DNA of 64,000 nt from Lactuca virosa (Eukaryota > Streptophyta > Magnoliopsida > Asterales > Asteraceae), in NCBI GenBank assembly GCA_928212115.1, contig CAKMRJ010003334.1, forward strand, positions 28,497,500 through 28,561,499, given 5' to 3'. A program made the position numbers and the translations under genes. The notes beneath the pieces were generated by a model. It did no database searches. It had not been told where the DNA came from and saw only the letters and a list, made by a program, of their open reading frames with translations. Numbering within the stretch: the stretch's first letter is position 1; each line of letters begins with the position of its first letter. Positions 38,680 through 51,030 of this stretch are shown piece by piece.

Positions 38680-41600
38680 ATAAGTCTAATAACTATTCTG
38701 CGTATGACTTCAGATCCTGATCCGCAATCGTAGCTTTCAAAAGCCGCTGTCAACTCTGATCTTATCAGAAGCGTGTCCTTTAGATAAGGGATCATATATT
38801 CCTCCATTCTTGATATCGCATAGAATGAGACATGGATTTAAATCATTCTCTCTGTCTATATATTGTTTCCCGATTTCCGATTTACGACGACTGTCAACAG
38901 ACTACGGTTGAACACATCAACTTAGTCCCGGCTTGGCCAAGCGCTTAGGGTGTCATCACTAAATCATCGAGGGGCCCACAAATATCGCTTTTATCCCACC
39001 TTGGGTAAAAGGAACGGATAAACTTCGACTCAATGCTCGCTTGCACTCACTCACCGAATCACACACACCAATACGTTTTATAACACCAAGTTACTGGTGC
39101 GTTTACATATTATCAATGTGCAACCGACTCGCAAGATACAACTCACACATCTCGGTTTCAAGAATATAAGATATTACCGTCTCACAAATCACTCGTGATA
39201 AAATCCATGAAGCGATCCAAGTGAGCATGGGTTTAATCCAATGCTCAAATCTTATTCATAAGCACTCATGAACGTTGCAGCAAACCTTCGCTATGTCTAA
39301 TACACTTTAGGCAGTCTACAAACCAATTCATGACAATCTTCTTTCATACCTACTCCCAAAGTATGAGCGACTGTGGAACGTTCGAATAATCTTATTATTC
39401 AGGAAGTCAAAAGATGCAAAGTGAAACACAAGAATAATCAAACTCAATATGGCCCCAAACTTTTGAGTATAAATAAAACTCCTTTTATTTAATCACCATA
39501 TTGATTACACATTATTCATTGTATAATGTTTCGGGCAATCAACTTATTACTTGAATTACAACAACAATTGTCCTATGCTCTTAGCATGCACACTATGTTT
39601 ACTTATGGTCCTTACTTTGTGAAATAGTATAATTGAATAACATTTTCAATCACACTCATTTCATAATTCCCAATCCTAACCACAAGTGTGAGAATACCAA
39701 ATTCTTGCCACTTATAGAATATGTTAGATTCTAACATTTCATGCAACGGTTCTTTCGTAAAATCATAGCGCCAAAGTCACCAAGACTTTGCCAATGAAAT
39801 TACAAAGTACTCTGTTGGAGATTGTTACAAGACAATTCCATAGTCATGAAGTCTCATATTCAAAGTATATTCCTTTGAACATCCTTCTTGCATAAAAGTT
39901 TCTAATCTAGACATAGATTCTCGATATCCAACTCCCAATATGGAAACATTTCCATATTTTCCATATGACAACTCATTCTAAATAGAATCTTATGTATTCA
40001 TTATAATTTCAATATGGTCCATCCATGGTTATACTTTCAACTGTCCACAAGCGACCAACCCTTGGCGAACCTTAGATTGTCCTTGGCAGTTGTTTAATTA
40101 TTTTAGTAAAAAACGGTTCTATTTCCTTTTTCCCTCTAAATGCCCTAGGCATTTGGAAAATTTTAGAACGGTCGAATATTACAGCATATGAATCGATCCT
40201 ATACCCGAAGCGTATGGGATACAATTCATAATAAAAAACGTGATACTTTACCAGTTTCTTGCTATAATATTGTCATAATATTTCTATTTGCCGTGTTCTC
40301 AAAATTTGAACTATGAAGATGGATGCCGTAATCATAATCGAACTTTGAGAATGCAAATAATAAATATACCCTTGACTAAATCCAATTAAAATTTCTCGAT
40401 CTACGCATTTAGATTGGAAATGAAGTATAACATTCTCTCCCTTAATTATAGCAAAAACAAATTTTCTATACTTGCAACTTTGCAAAGTGAAACTTTTGTT
40501 TTTCTATAATTAATATTGCCAACTTGCAATACTTAAATAATAATCATGCTCCCACTAACATGATGATTATATCCATTCCAGCATAACATTTATGCTCCCA
40601 CTAGCTTTGACACGTATTCAGAAACCATCTAAACTTTTAGAAAACAATACTTATTGACTTCCAAAGTTCATTGTTTCTAATACGATATGTTTCGATAAGC
40701 CTTTATCTAAGCTTCTTAAAATCACACACCTTTCCTAAGACAGCTCACATGTGTGTCTAAACTAATTCAGAACTTATATTACTAAGTCCCAAATATTCAG
40801 AACGATTGCCAAATCTCGCAGTTCGAACTATGAAAAGGGATGCCATAATCATAATCGAATTTGAGAATGCAATTTACATAATCGATATCTCCTTAAAATC
40901 TCTCTTAGTGAAAGCGTTTCCTCGCAATCATTTTCATGAAGGAGAGAAACCTTATGACACTTAGATTTTATGGTGTATGTGTTCCTATCCATGTGAATTT
41001 GCCATAACCATAATCGAAAGATAATGTTTGTGACAAATTCAAACTCTTATGGACAGAGCTTGTTCATTCTTAATTTCTTGCCATCAAGGGTCCCACCATT
41101 GCTTCCAAGTTATTTAGCAGCTCACCTATTCCATTCAATGTACTTTCATTGAATAAGGTGCTTGCCTTATGCATTCTATTGAGAACTCGTAGAACTCATA
41201 TGCATAATCACTCAACAGGATTGACACATAAAAAGAATTTTGTCAACACGATAGGTTACAAACCTCAAGTCGTGTGCTAGTGATCATTGGTTAGGTTTAT
41301 TCTTGATTTGTTCTTGAATCTTTTCAAGATCTTCAGACTCCCACTGACCTCTTGACATATATGATTCTCTTGTCAAGAAACATTCCTTGACAAAACAAAT
41401 ATTCAAGAGTTAGTGCGAAATTCTATCAAGACTAACACTTAATTTAATTTATTCTAGTTGGTCTTTGTCTTCTTCAAGACATCACAACTTACAAATTCCA
41501 AATTCCAAATGTGTATGAATAAGAAAACTTTCTCTATTCCACAATTGAAAAGTGTTACAAAACTACTTAAGATGTGTCACTCAAGCCACAATCTTGGAGT

Positions 41601-42500
41601 ACGATTCTAAGACTTTATTTTGGAACGAAGTATGACTCATCCTTTTGATTTAACCTATTTCAACAATTTTCGATTCCTCTTCTTAGCCATACTAGTGCAC
41701 TAAGATATCCTTAGAGAATTAATTGTGATATGGTTCTTAATCATTAAGACGATCATAAAATCCGATACAAAAGTACTCTCCCTTCTTCTTAGATCGGAGA
41801 AACTTTTATCTTTCTGCATACATTGATTCTTATTATTCATTCTGCCATTCATTGAAACTTTTCAATGATTCAGAATTACACTTAATCTTGTAAGTATAAC
41901 CACATTTACCAGACTTTTGGTAAATTATGACGAATAGTCTCTTTGTTATTTGTGGTGGACTTGACTAGTGCACAACATTGTGTTCTAGTCCTTTAGTCCT
42001 TCACTTGACTCACATACTTGTGTGATCAAGGAATTAGTCTTAATTTCCTAAGTACCAAGATTTCCATACATCACATGATTCAAATCATAAGATTCCAAGC
42101 TTCTGTCCAATTGAAACTTGGGCGATGGGAGTCTTTCCTTACTTGGAGAAATTTGACACTTCCATAAACAACATAACTAAGAATCACATCCATTTAAAGA
42201 AATATACAAACATCAATTTTTCACAACGATTTCATTGCAAGGATATATATATATAAATAAGACAAATCAAAAAATTTATTTTATTCATAATAGCAGCGGA
42301 AAACATGTCCTTACAATGCAAAATCAACTCAAAAACTATGTAATCATATATTTCTAACAAATCTATCATAACTTTCTAAGCTCAAAATCTGATCTTCGAA
42401 TCCATGCGATCGTAATCCACTTCTTCGTGATCAGACTCATCTTGCTCTTCCATCAAGCTTCCTCTCTTTTCTCTGATCCTGCAAAACATTCAAATGTAAT
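38680..42500 (-). other. Non-coding interior of the gag-only retrotransposon
   Basis: Stops in all frames on both strands; no pol motif. Includes a diverged 50-bp direct repeat (40307-40357 and 40821-40871, sharing CATAATCATAATCGAA-like words), with a weaker third copy near 41001. Confidence 0.7.
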
Positions 42501-42509
42501 CTTATCACA

Positions 42510-43181
42510 TTATGTATTAAGAATCAATGAATAGGAACTTAATGAAGTTATATAGTGGATTTTACCTGAAGTAGAGCCATACTTCTTGACTCTCCCATCT
42601 CTTAGATTCTTCAGGTCCTCTGGGCAGCTTCGTATCCAATGCCCCTTCTCTTGGCAGCAGAAACAGGTGGGTTCTTCAGGAATGTCCACATAAGCATGGT
42701 TGGTTGAATTACCAGACAAATATGCTCCATTACTTTGCCAAATCATTTCTGATTCAGCAGCAATAAGCATGTAAGTTAGGTCAATGAGGGTCGCGTTAAG
42801 GTCCATCATATAATACTCTCTTTTGAACTTATTATATGATCCAGGGAGTGACTTAAGAACCCAGTCTACAGCCAACTCCTTTGGGAAGGTCGCACCCAAC
42901 ATTATCAACCTATCGATGTGTGATTTCATCCCTAGGACGTGAGCACACACGAATTTTCCATCTTCATGTTTCATCTCCAATAGGGCTTTAGTGATTTTGA
43001 ACCTTTCAATTCTTCGGTCTTGTGGGTTTGGGAGAACAACAGGAGGAGGTGGAGGAAGAGAAACCAAGCTAGTCCACAATGCAAGGATCGATCTTTCACC
43101 TTCATTGTGAAACAGAATTTCACTTTGAGCAGGAAAACCTTTTCCTTGGGATTCGGGAAGACCACGGTTAGAATCAGACAT
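42510..43181 (-). CDS. Copia-type gag protein with one zinc knuckle
   Basis: 223 residues, the structural protein that would form virus-like particles and bind the element RNA. The N-terminal part is short and divergent. The central part KHEDGKFVCAHVLGMKSHID to LKSLPGSYNKFKREYYMMDL follows the UBN2-type gag pattern of copia elements. Near residue 173 is the knuckle CFCCQEKGHWIRSC (CX2CX4HX4C). The C-terminus beyond the knuckle is short and no pol frame follows. The first ATG (43181) lies about 1.5 kb from the PBS, a long leader. Confidence 0.88.
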   Translation of the reverse strand: MSDSNRGLPESQGKGFPAQSEILFHNEGERSILALWTSLVSLPPPPPVVLPNPQDRRIERFKITKALLEMKHEDGKFVCAHVLGMKSHIDRLIMLGATFPKELAVDWVLKSLPGSYNKFKREYYMMDLNATLIDLTYMLIAAESEMIWQSNGAYLSGNSTNHAYVDIPEEPTCFCCQEKGHWIRSCPEDLKNLRDGRVKKYGSTSGKIHYITSLSSYSLILNT

Positions 43182-44515
43182 CTACAAAACGGGAGAAAAA
43201 TCAAGTTAGTTGATTGATTGAGTCCTTAATAAATCACCCAAATGAGATATTAAGGCTAGGACCCAACACAATATTCTACAACTAGGGAGAGGGATGCCGT
43301 AAGCCAAATTGTAGAATATTTGAAGGTAAGTGAATGATGATTCACTAATTTTCCACCATGAAAAAAGAAAAAGAGATTAGGTTTTAAATGTATTGAAAAA
43401 CTCCTAGATCCTTTGAGATTTATTGAACTCTTCAATGGCATGTTTAAATCTAGATATGCCCCTCGATTTGTGACTGGGATGCCGAGGATCACAAAACAGG
43501 GTGTGAATAACCATGCAAATATACATGGTGCTCCCAATGTTACAGTCACCTATTCGATGTGCCGGTTAACCACACACGCTCCACCGAACTATGACAAACA
43601 TTGAGTCACCCTTTGCTACCTTTTCTTAGAACCATTTAGTGTGCCGGTTAACCACTAACGTCTTCGCAAGGGTACAAAGTGTAATTTCATGGAATTGCAT
43701 CAAATTCACTTTTGCTTAAAGTAACTAAGATTGGGGATTTTGAAAAAACATTTAGTTACTTTATACTTCATTATACTTTTAATGGAAAGGGTTTGCCCTA
43801 TCCTACCCGTTCGGCTAACGACCCTCCACCAATGAAGGAAGCGGTGGGTGAGAGTGGACACCCATTAAACGACCATTTTATAGGTCATAACCTTATACCC
43901 CCCTTATAGATTGGCTTCGTGAATGAGGCCTACTAACGGTAAGACTAGCAGTTTAAGTTATACATATATAATATTAAACTTTTAATGTTATATATATAAG
44001 GGTTTATTTTACACTTTTGAAATACTAGGTGGTTTAATTTAATAACCATATCATTATGGATTTATTAATTCTCTTTTAATTATACTTTTAATTAACTTAA
44101 TAAAACCATAAGGGTGCAATTTGAACTTTTTCAAAAATTAGGGTTTTAGAATTCAAAATTTCAAAAAATTAAACTTTTAATCAAACAATTTTAAATTCCA
44201 AAACTTTAGGGCAAGTCTTGAAACCTTTTAAAAAACAATTAGGTTTAACTATTTAAATTTCAAAAACTAAAACTATTAGGATCAAATTTAAACTATAAAA
44301 CTAAAGGGGTGTAAATTGAAACTTTTCAAACTTACTAGGTCAAATATTTACTAATAATAATCCTATATTATCCATATTTAACCAAATCCAACAATTTTGA
44401 TGAGGATAATCATTCCAAACATAAAAAATCGATTTTAGGCAATAAAACCGGGTTTTGGCAATTATCCTCAACAAAATCTGGCAGAAAATTCGAAAATCCC
44501 GGCACCAGACCATCC

Positions 44516-44588
44516 AACTCGTCGAGTTCACTTTGGAACTCGTCGAGTTCATGCAACTCGTCGAGTTCTTAGATAAACTCGGCGAGTT
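44516..44588. promoter_or_regulatory. Four ACTCGTCGAGT dyads in the retroelement leader
   Basis: 13-bp dyads start at 44516, 44537, 44555 and 44576: two pairs of 21-bp spacing. They lie 80-165 nt inside the PBS of a copia-type element, while the other copies of the motif lie in gypsy-type LTRs. Function unknown. Confidence 0.8.
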
Positions 44589-45487
44589 CATCAGACAGTC
44601 AGCAAAAAATTTCGATTTTCTGATCTTTAGCAGTTTACAATTGCATCAATTCATCGTACAAACAGTCTAGGCTCTGATACCACTGATGGGTTTTAAGTAA
44701 TACAACATTCCTATGGTGTACATGCAAACCCTAAAGCTTTGGATCTAGTTTGTCTAATGAACATGCAATAATCATCCAAAGCCATAAACCCTAGATCTAG
44801 AATGTGATAATCGATATTAACATAAGAATAGGGTTTAGATCTTACCTTTGATTGTTATGTAGTAATAACAATCTATTCCTTCTTGTAATTGGCTTCTAAA
44901 AGCTTAGAGTCACAAATGTCACTCCTCTAATGGCTCACAAACACCAAGAGCAAGAGGATGAAGAAGGAGAAGAGAGGAGGCACCCAAAACCGTCTAGAAA
45001 CCCTAAGGAATCAGTTGTCCACGTTTTTGGTGCCCTATGGGTTTTTAAATAGTGAGGCTATTAGGGTTATCTAACAAGGAAATCCTAATTTGTCTGCTTA
45101 GGCCCTAAGCAGCCCATGGACTCCCTCCTTAGAGGCCTTGGACGATTTCTAATGGGTTTCCCCATAGAATTCGTCCACTCCTTTAATATGGAGTCCATTA
45201 GCCCAATATTCAACCATCACACAATTGATAGTTCCAGTCCCCTTTATTTAAATAATATCTTTTAGTCACAAAAATTAATTCTCATTAATTCTTGACTAAT
45301 ATTAATTAAACAATATGATTTATCCTTTAATATATTATTCTCATAATATATTAATAAATCATAATTAATCATCTCTCTCCATAATTCATCATATCAAGTT
45401 GCTTTGGTGAAGGCAACCCAAAAGGACCATGCACCATCGGGTCAAGTACATACCAAAATAGTTATGGACTTAGACACTAATCCAACA

Positions 45488-45554
<67 letters not shown>
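45488..45554. repeat. (ATT)n microsatellite, right part
   Basis: Continuation of the tract split by the retroelement insertion. Confidence 0.97.
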
Positions 45555-45625
45555 GGGTAAAATGGTCATTTTGCATCAGTCAACACGTTTAGTCAGATGA
45601 ACAATCAAACAATATGACTTCTTAC

Positions 45626-46189
45626 TAGGGGTGTGCGTTGTGCGGTTTGGTGCGGTTTATACCCAAAACCACAAACCGCACCGCATATGCGGTTTGCATT
45701 TATCGGAAACCGCAAACCGCACCGCGATAGCTGTAAACCGCGTAGTGCGGTGCGGTTTGATGCGGGCGGTTTTGTGCGGTTTTGCGGTTTGACAAACTCC
45801 CCCAGACAGCCTAATATATTTACAAATCAAATTCGAGACAACGATATATAACTTGTGCTTAACACGTGTAACATATTATTAATCTTAAATTCATAATTAC
45901 AAAATGACATTCTCTTATATCATTATGATTTACATATGGAAAATTACGTTTCATGCAACATTTTGTATAAAGTTTATATCCATGTTTATTGATATGATGA
46001 TGCAATATCCATTTGTAGAACTTATATCACTAATAATGTCACTTTTAACAAGATCTATAACTACAAGTGGTTTTCAAAAACAATATTATTAAGAATTAAT
46101 TAATACCATAATAACAGTAATAAAAATACATAAATATATAAGGATAAACTGTAATAACCATTGGTTATCTAGTTATGCATTTCCGAATA

Positions 46190-46244
<55 letters not shown>

Positions 46245-46422
46245 GCGGTGCGGTTTGGACCGCAATCTTATAATTATAAACCGCAAACCGCACCGTAAAG
46301 TGCGGTTTAATAAAATTTCAAACTGCAAACCGCACCACTATAGTTCTAAACCGCATTATGCGGTGCGGTTTGGTGCGGTGCGGGCGGTTTATGCGGTTTG
46401 TGCGGTTTTATGCACACCCCTA
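45626..46422. mobile_element. hAT-type MITE with dense AAACCGCA motifs
   Basis: Ends TAGGGGTGTGC and inverse, flanked by the perfect 8-bp duplication CTTCTTAC (45618-45625 and 46423-46430). About 150-170 bp at each end is packed with GTGCGGTTT / AAACCGCAC words in both orientations. An (AT)n tract at about 46192-46240 adjoins the right subterminal block. No transposase. Confidence 0.95.
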
Positions 46423-46430
46423 CTTCTTAC

Positions 46431-47748
46431 GCAGTCAAAATTTCTTACTTAGACAGACATTTCTCAGTGATCACTTTCTCAGTTAGCAACTATCAAACGG
46501 GGGCCTCAATTTGATGAAAGGATTAAATATTATGACATGATTTAAAAAAAACGAAATTGTTATTTGGAGTACTATTGAGTAATTATATGTTATTTTGTAG
46601 ATTTGAAGAAATGATTTCTAAAAAATAAACAAAGTGTTTATCATTTTGGAAATAAAGCATAGTTTATTTGTAATAACATGCTATAATTGATAGGATTTAA
46701 TGCATTCTATACATACTAGTTTGCACAACGAGAATCAAAATATAAACCTTATGTGTACATGCATCGTATGGATCTAGGTTTTACTATTATAGCTACCTAT
46801 TTTAAAATTCGAAAAATACAAACCTATTGATCTTCTTGGTTTCTTGATTGAGATCTTGCACAACCACTATGCAAGGATGAAAATAACCCAAACCAGGAAT
46901 CTCTCTTTTGCTTCACACGTAAGACACCAACTAGCAAATATGAAACCCTATGAGAGAGGGACTTTTTACGAAAATTCTATAATCCTAGAGATGAGTTATA
47001 ATTTTCGTTCAAATGGGGAGAAAAAAAGGGAGAGCATAGACGAAAATTTTGAGAGGCAATAAATGTCAGGGTTTGATCCCTAGCATCCTATTTATTGTCT
47101 CCAACTTAATTCAAGTTTCTAAGGATAATTTTTATCCTTCTCTGAAACCGTCACATATCTTTATTTTGGATGGTTCTAGAATATTCTAATTAATTACTAA
47201 TGAATTAATTAATGTTTAACCCATTTAATTCGTAACACACGTTTCCTCGGTTACATTACTTGTATTATTAAAGTTCTAATTTTTGGGAAATTTGGTCCTA
47301 CGAGGGGCGTAGGATAGTCACCTACGCATGACGTAGATCAACAAGTCTTTGTGAGGGTTTAATCCCTTATGTGGGGGTAGACATATCTATGCAAGGCGTA
47401 GGTGCATACGGTTTAAACCCTAATTGTGGGGTTGTGAGCCCTATTTAAGGGTCTTAACTCCTTGAGACCCTCTCCATACTCAACCTCCACCCTTTCATTC
47501 ATTCACCTCAAAACCCTACCCCCTTAGCGTGAACTTTGAAGCATTTTAGTGATTCTTTGTGTGTTTTGTGAAGAACGAGGTCATTGAAGGAGTACTTGGG
47601 AGTCCATAGCTTGTAGATCCAGAATTTGCTCTTCTTCAACATTCTCGAGGAGGTATAAAGCTTGAACCTTGATGATTCCTTTGATAGATTGGAACGCCTG
47701 TGTTTCCTGCGAGATTGGTTATAGTCTGTAATCACTTTGGTCAACTAT
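46431..47748. other. Spacer and part of an unplaced plus-strand LTR
   Basis: 46431-46700 is plain AT-rich DNA. From about 47230 the sequence looks like an LTR promoter on plus: GC dyads (CCTACG...CGTAGG at 47296-47314 and 47321-47336, weaker near 47372 and 47394), a TATTTAAG box at 47442-47449, then a CT-rich leader-like stretch. Ends were not found; it seems cut by the LTR starting at 47749. The small frames here are not supported. Confidence 0.4.
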
Positions 47749-49027
47749 TGTAACCTTTATATAACTAAATAAGAAATGATTATTCATATATTTATGTGCT
47801 TATGTGTTTTATAAGACATTTTATGCAAAATGTATAGCTATTTAATAATATAATAAATAAGATTAAAATACACATCGAATATAAAAGATTATTTAGTACA
47901 AATAATCTTAACCTAGTCCTAGTATACGTAATAAGGATTCCAAAAATATAAGGAACGTTTAAATCCGACTTAGAACGAAGAAGTTATACTTCTTTGAAGT
48001 TACACGATTAAACTGACACGACACTGCGTATCGTAAAAAGTAAAATTTTGATAAATTACTTTTTTATCTTAAGTAATCTAAATGAAAGTCGTAGTAGTCG
48101 TTAAACCGAGAGCGTGCATATAGAGAACATATAAATCTGACTTCGTGAGAAGAAGTTATGATTTTTCTAAGATTAAGTGTAGTAGTATACAACATAGAAA
48201 TCGAATTTTAGATCGGTTGATTTTTGGCCAAAACAATCTAAACGAGAATTGAAGCTTTTGTTAATAGGAGTCCAAAGATATAAAGTTTGTAAAAAATGGA
48301 CACCGGATGAGAGAGTTATGCATTTTATATGGGTTTTAACAGTCTAAGCCTGTGTGAAATAAATAAATTCGAAATTAGTCGACGAAGTCTAAATGAAAGT
48401 TGTAGATCCCGTCAATAGCTAAGCGTGGATATAAAGAACGTCAAAAACGGAGCTCGTATGAAGAAGATATGCAATTTTGAAAAACTGAAAAACGGTACGC
48501 ACGCACGCAAGGGCACGACGCGCCCGACAAGACCACGTAACCCCACCCATTTTCACGCCATGTGTCAGGACAACATTTTTCCACGTCATCCTCTCCCAAC
48601 TAGGGGCGCGGCGCGCCTGACCCCAAAACACCTTATATATAGAAGCCAACCCCCCAATCACTTTCTAACACCATCCCAATCAAAGTTCCTCTGAAATATT
48701 CAAGATTTAGCTTTAGAATTCTTTAGTTGTTATGTATCTAGCTAGGCTTTGGAAGATCTGAGACTCTGGAAGAGTGCAATTCAGAGCCTTATCTGCGAAC
48801 TTTCTGGACTTTTAGTCAGGAAAACTATGTAAGTGAGTTACACTTACTTTATCAATGATTTCAAGTTGTTATACTAATTGATCTACTTACGAGAGAAGTG
48901 ACTAGAAGGTCACGTCGGCATGGTTGTTGGATTTCAGAAAGTCTATATGCCGAAATGGTCATGCATCCCGACTATCCTGCCTGGTTGATCCTTATTTGCT
49001 AGATCTTGAGGTAGACTTTGTGATTAT
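47749..49027 (+). mobile_element. Truncated family B LTR
   Basis: Starts TGTAAC and follows the LTR at 53198 over most of its first kilobase (GAAGTTATGATTTTTC, GTAGATCCCGTC and AACGGAGCTCGTATGAAGAA-like words). Two GC dyads at about 48512-48528 and 48602-48618 precede a TATATATA box at 48634-48641. Its right end is missing; the LTR at 49028 begins directly after it. Confidence 0.7.
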
Positions 49028-49110
49028 TGTAACGTCCCATTTTCTCAACCAAAAATTTTCATTTTTATTTAAGTAAATCCTCCCAATTATTAAACCAATA
49101 TTGAGAAAAC

Positions 49111-49156
<46 letters not shown>

Positions 49157-49366
49157 CTAAAGGTTATGATGAATTGTACGAGGAAAAACGAAAATAAAAT
49201 TGATTAAATTACTCTAAATGTGAAATTATAAAAGTTAGGAAGGCCAAACTTTTAACTTATGGAAATTGGTTATTACATGAAATTAACTACTAAATTTGAG
49301 GGGTTGATATGTAACTTCTATTTATTTAAAAAAACATTGATTTTACTAAAAGGATGAATAAGGCGG

Positions 49367-49431
49367 GGATTGAACCCAAATCAAACAAAAATCAGCGCGC
49401 GAAGGTAAAGGGATTTTGCCGGCTGAGCTAA
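49367..49431 (-). other. tRNA-like (SINE-like) A-box and B-box module
   Basis: On minus, TTAGCTCAGCCGG (49431-49419) matches the RNA polymerase III A box and GGTTCAATCC (49376-49367) the B box, spaced about 42 nt. A partial T-arm stem can be drawn; the acceptor and anticodon arms do not fold, so this is not a functional tRNA. It sits inside the LTR, in the same sense as the LTR. Confidence 0.6.
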
Positions 49432-49488
49432 GTGACATTTATGTTTTATTTTTGAAGAAATATATATATTTATGTTTTATTTTTGAAG

Positions 49489-49581
<93 letters not shown>

Positions 49582-50343
49582 TTATAAGTATATAATTTTG
49601 TTAAATTTGGGCCCTATTTTTTCTGGGGTCATGTAAGGCTGCACACCCTGCACACCCTTAAGGTCGGCTCTGATATTTAAAAACGCGGAGTCTTCATTGC
49701 TGCTGATGAATGTGTGTGGTCACGCCTTCGCCTTCCTGAGATAATCGATGATACCTTAAAAACAGTAAACAACTGGGTAAACACAAATCTTAGTGAGTTT
49801 CCCCCAAAATACTCCATACGATAAACATACAAGCATGCATCGGGTCCACTTAGCCATTAGGCTGGAATACTCAGGGTTTGTTTGTTGGCCTACCGCCTCA
49901 ACCTAACCGCCGCTCTACCAGAGCCTCCGTGCCTTCGGCTTACGGCCGACCCGCATCAGGTATCTTGGCCTACAGCACAAAGCATGACCGCCTCAACCCA
50001 CTGCCACCATATGTCGACATATAAACAAACAAGGATGAAGTAGGCACATAATACAAACAAACAACAATCATACAACTCACTCCCGACTACTAGTCCTCTC
50101 ACACCACCCAGTCCCACTACCGACTAACCTCCATGAAATGTGTAACCTTAAGTAGCCAGAGGTGAGATAGCCACCCGAACAGATGATCCTATTCTAGAGC
50201 CACAACCAAGCAATGGACATGCAAGAAAGCCTAGATCAAGAGTTCTCAAGTTATCCTACATGACCACAATCACTCCCTAAGGCACTCCACTAGATGATAA
50301 CCAACAGGTATAGATAACATACAGATCCAACGGTGCACTATAG

Positions 50344-50607
50344 CATAACAACATCCTACATACCAGGATACCGATATAGCAGATAACTACAACATAGCAA
50401 CATCCTATATACCATGATACCTATCTAGAAGATCACTACAACATAAAAACATCCTATATACCAGGATACCGATCTAGCAGATTACTACATCATAACAACA
50501 TCCAATATACTAGGATACCGATCTAGTAGATCACTACAGCATAACAACATCCTATATACCAGGATACCGATCTAACAGATCACTACAACATAGCAACATC
50601 CTAAGTA
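50344..50607. repeat. 49-bp tandem repeat in the gypsy LTR
   Basis: CATAACAACATCCTATATAC-type units start at 50344, 50393, 50442, 50491, 50540 and (partial) 50589, exactly 49 bp apart. Confidence 0.95.
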
Positions 50608-51030
50608 TCAACAATCCAAGGAATGTATGACCGTATATATTCAGAGGTAAGATAGCCACACAGAGAGGTGGTCCTACTCTAGAGCCACAACCAAACAAGG
50701 AACATGTAAGAGAGCCTAGACCAAGAGTCCTTACTCTATCCTACATGACTATATACAGTCCCTAACGCATCATTCTACTGACAGATAACCAAAACTAGTG
50801 GGCCGACATTGGTGCCTTCGACCCACGGTACAATGAGGTGAAACTCACCCGAATCAAAGAACTCTGAACACTGCGATACGACCCCTTTTCAACACTGCTT
50901 GCTCCCGCGAATCTACTAACATCATAACCAGATAGAATGTTAATCAATAGCCCAAAATCCTCAATTTTGACCCAAAGTCAAACTTGGCAAAAAAAGTCAA
51001 AGGTCAACGGAAGTCAACGGTTAGCAGACC

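Larger units (their letters stand above)
37863..45487 (-). mobile_element. Complete LTR retrotransposon with gag only (TR-GAG-like, copia type)
   Basis: Two 804-bp LTRs, 37863-38666 (3') and 44684-45487 (5'), begin TGATGGGTTT and end ATCCAACA on the plus strand; by eye they differ at roughly 20-25 positions (about 97% identical). Target duplication ATTAT at 37858-37862 and 45488-45492 lies inside an ATT microsatellite. The PBS on minus (TGGTATCAGAGCC, complementary to initiator tRNA-Met) is at 44670-44682. The 3' LTR is preceded on minus by a purine-rich tract (complement of GTCTCCCACTTGG, 38667-38679). The only coding region is gag at 42510-43181; no protease, integrase or reverse transcriptase can be read in 38680-42500. 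The element must borrow pol in trans. Confidence 0.93.

Noticed and set aside
47508..47744. Minus-strand ORF of 78 residues
   Set aside because: Lies in LTR-like leader sequence on the other strand; no homology recognised.
49360..49440. Functional tRNA gene
   Set aside because: A and B boxes match, but acceptor and anticodon stems do not form; scored only as tRNA-like.
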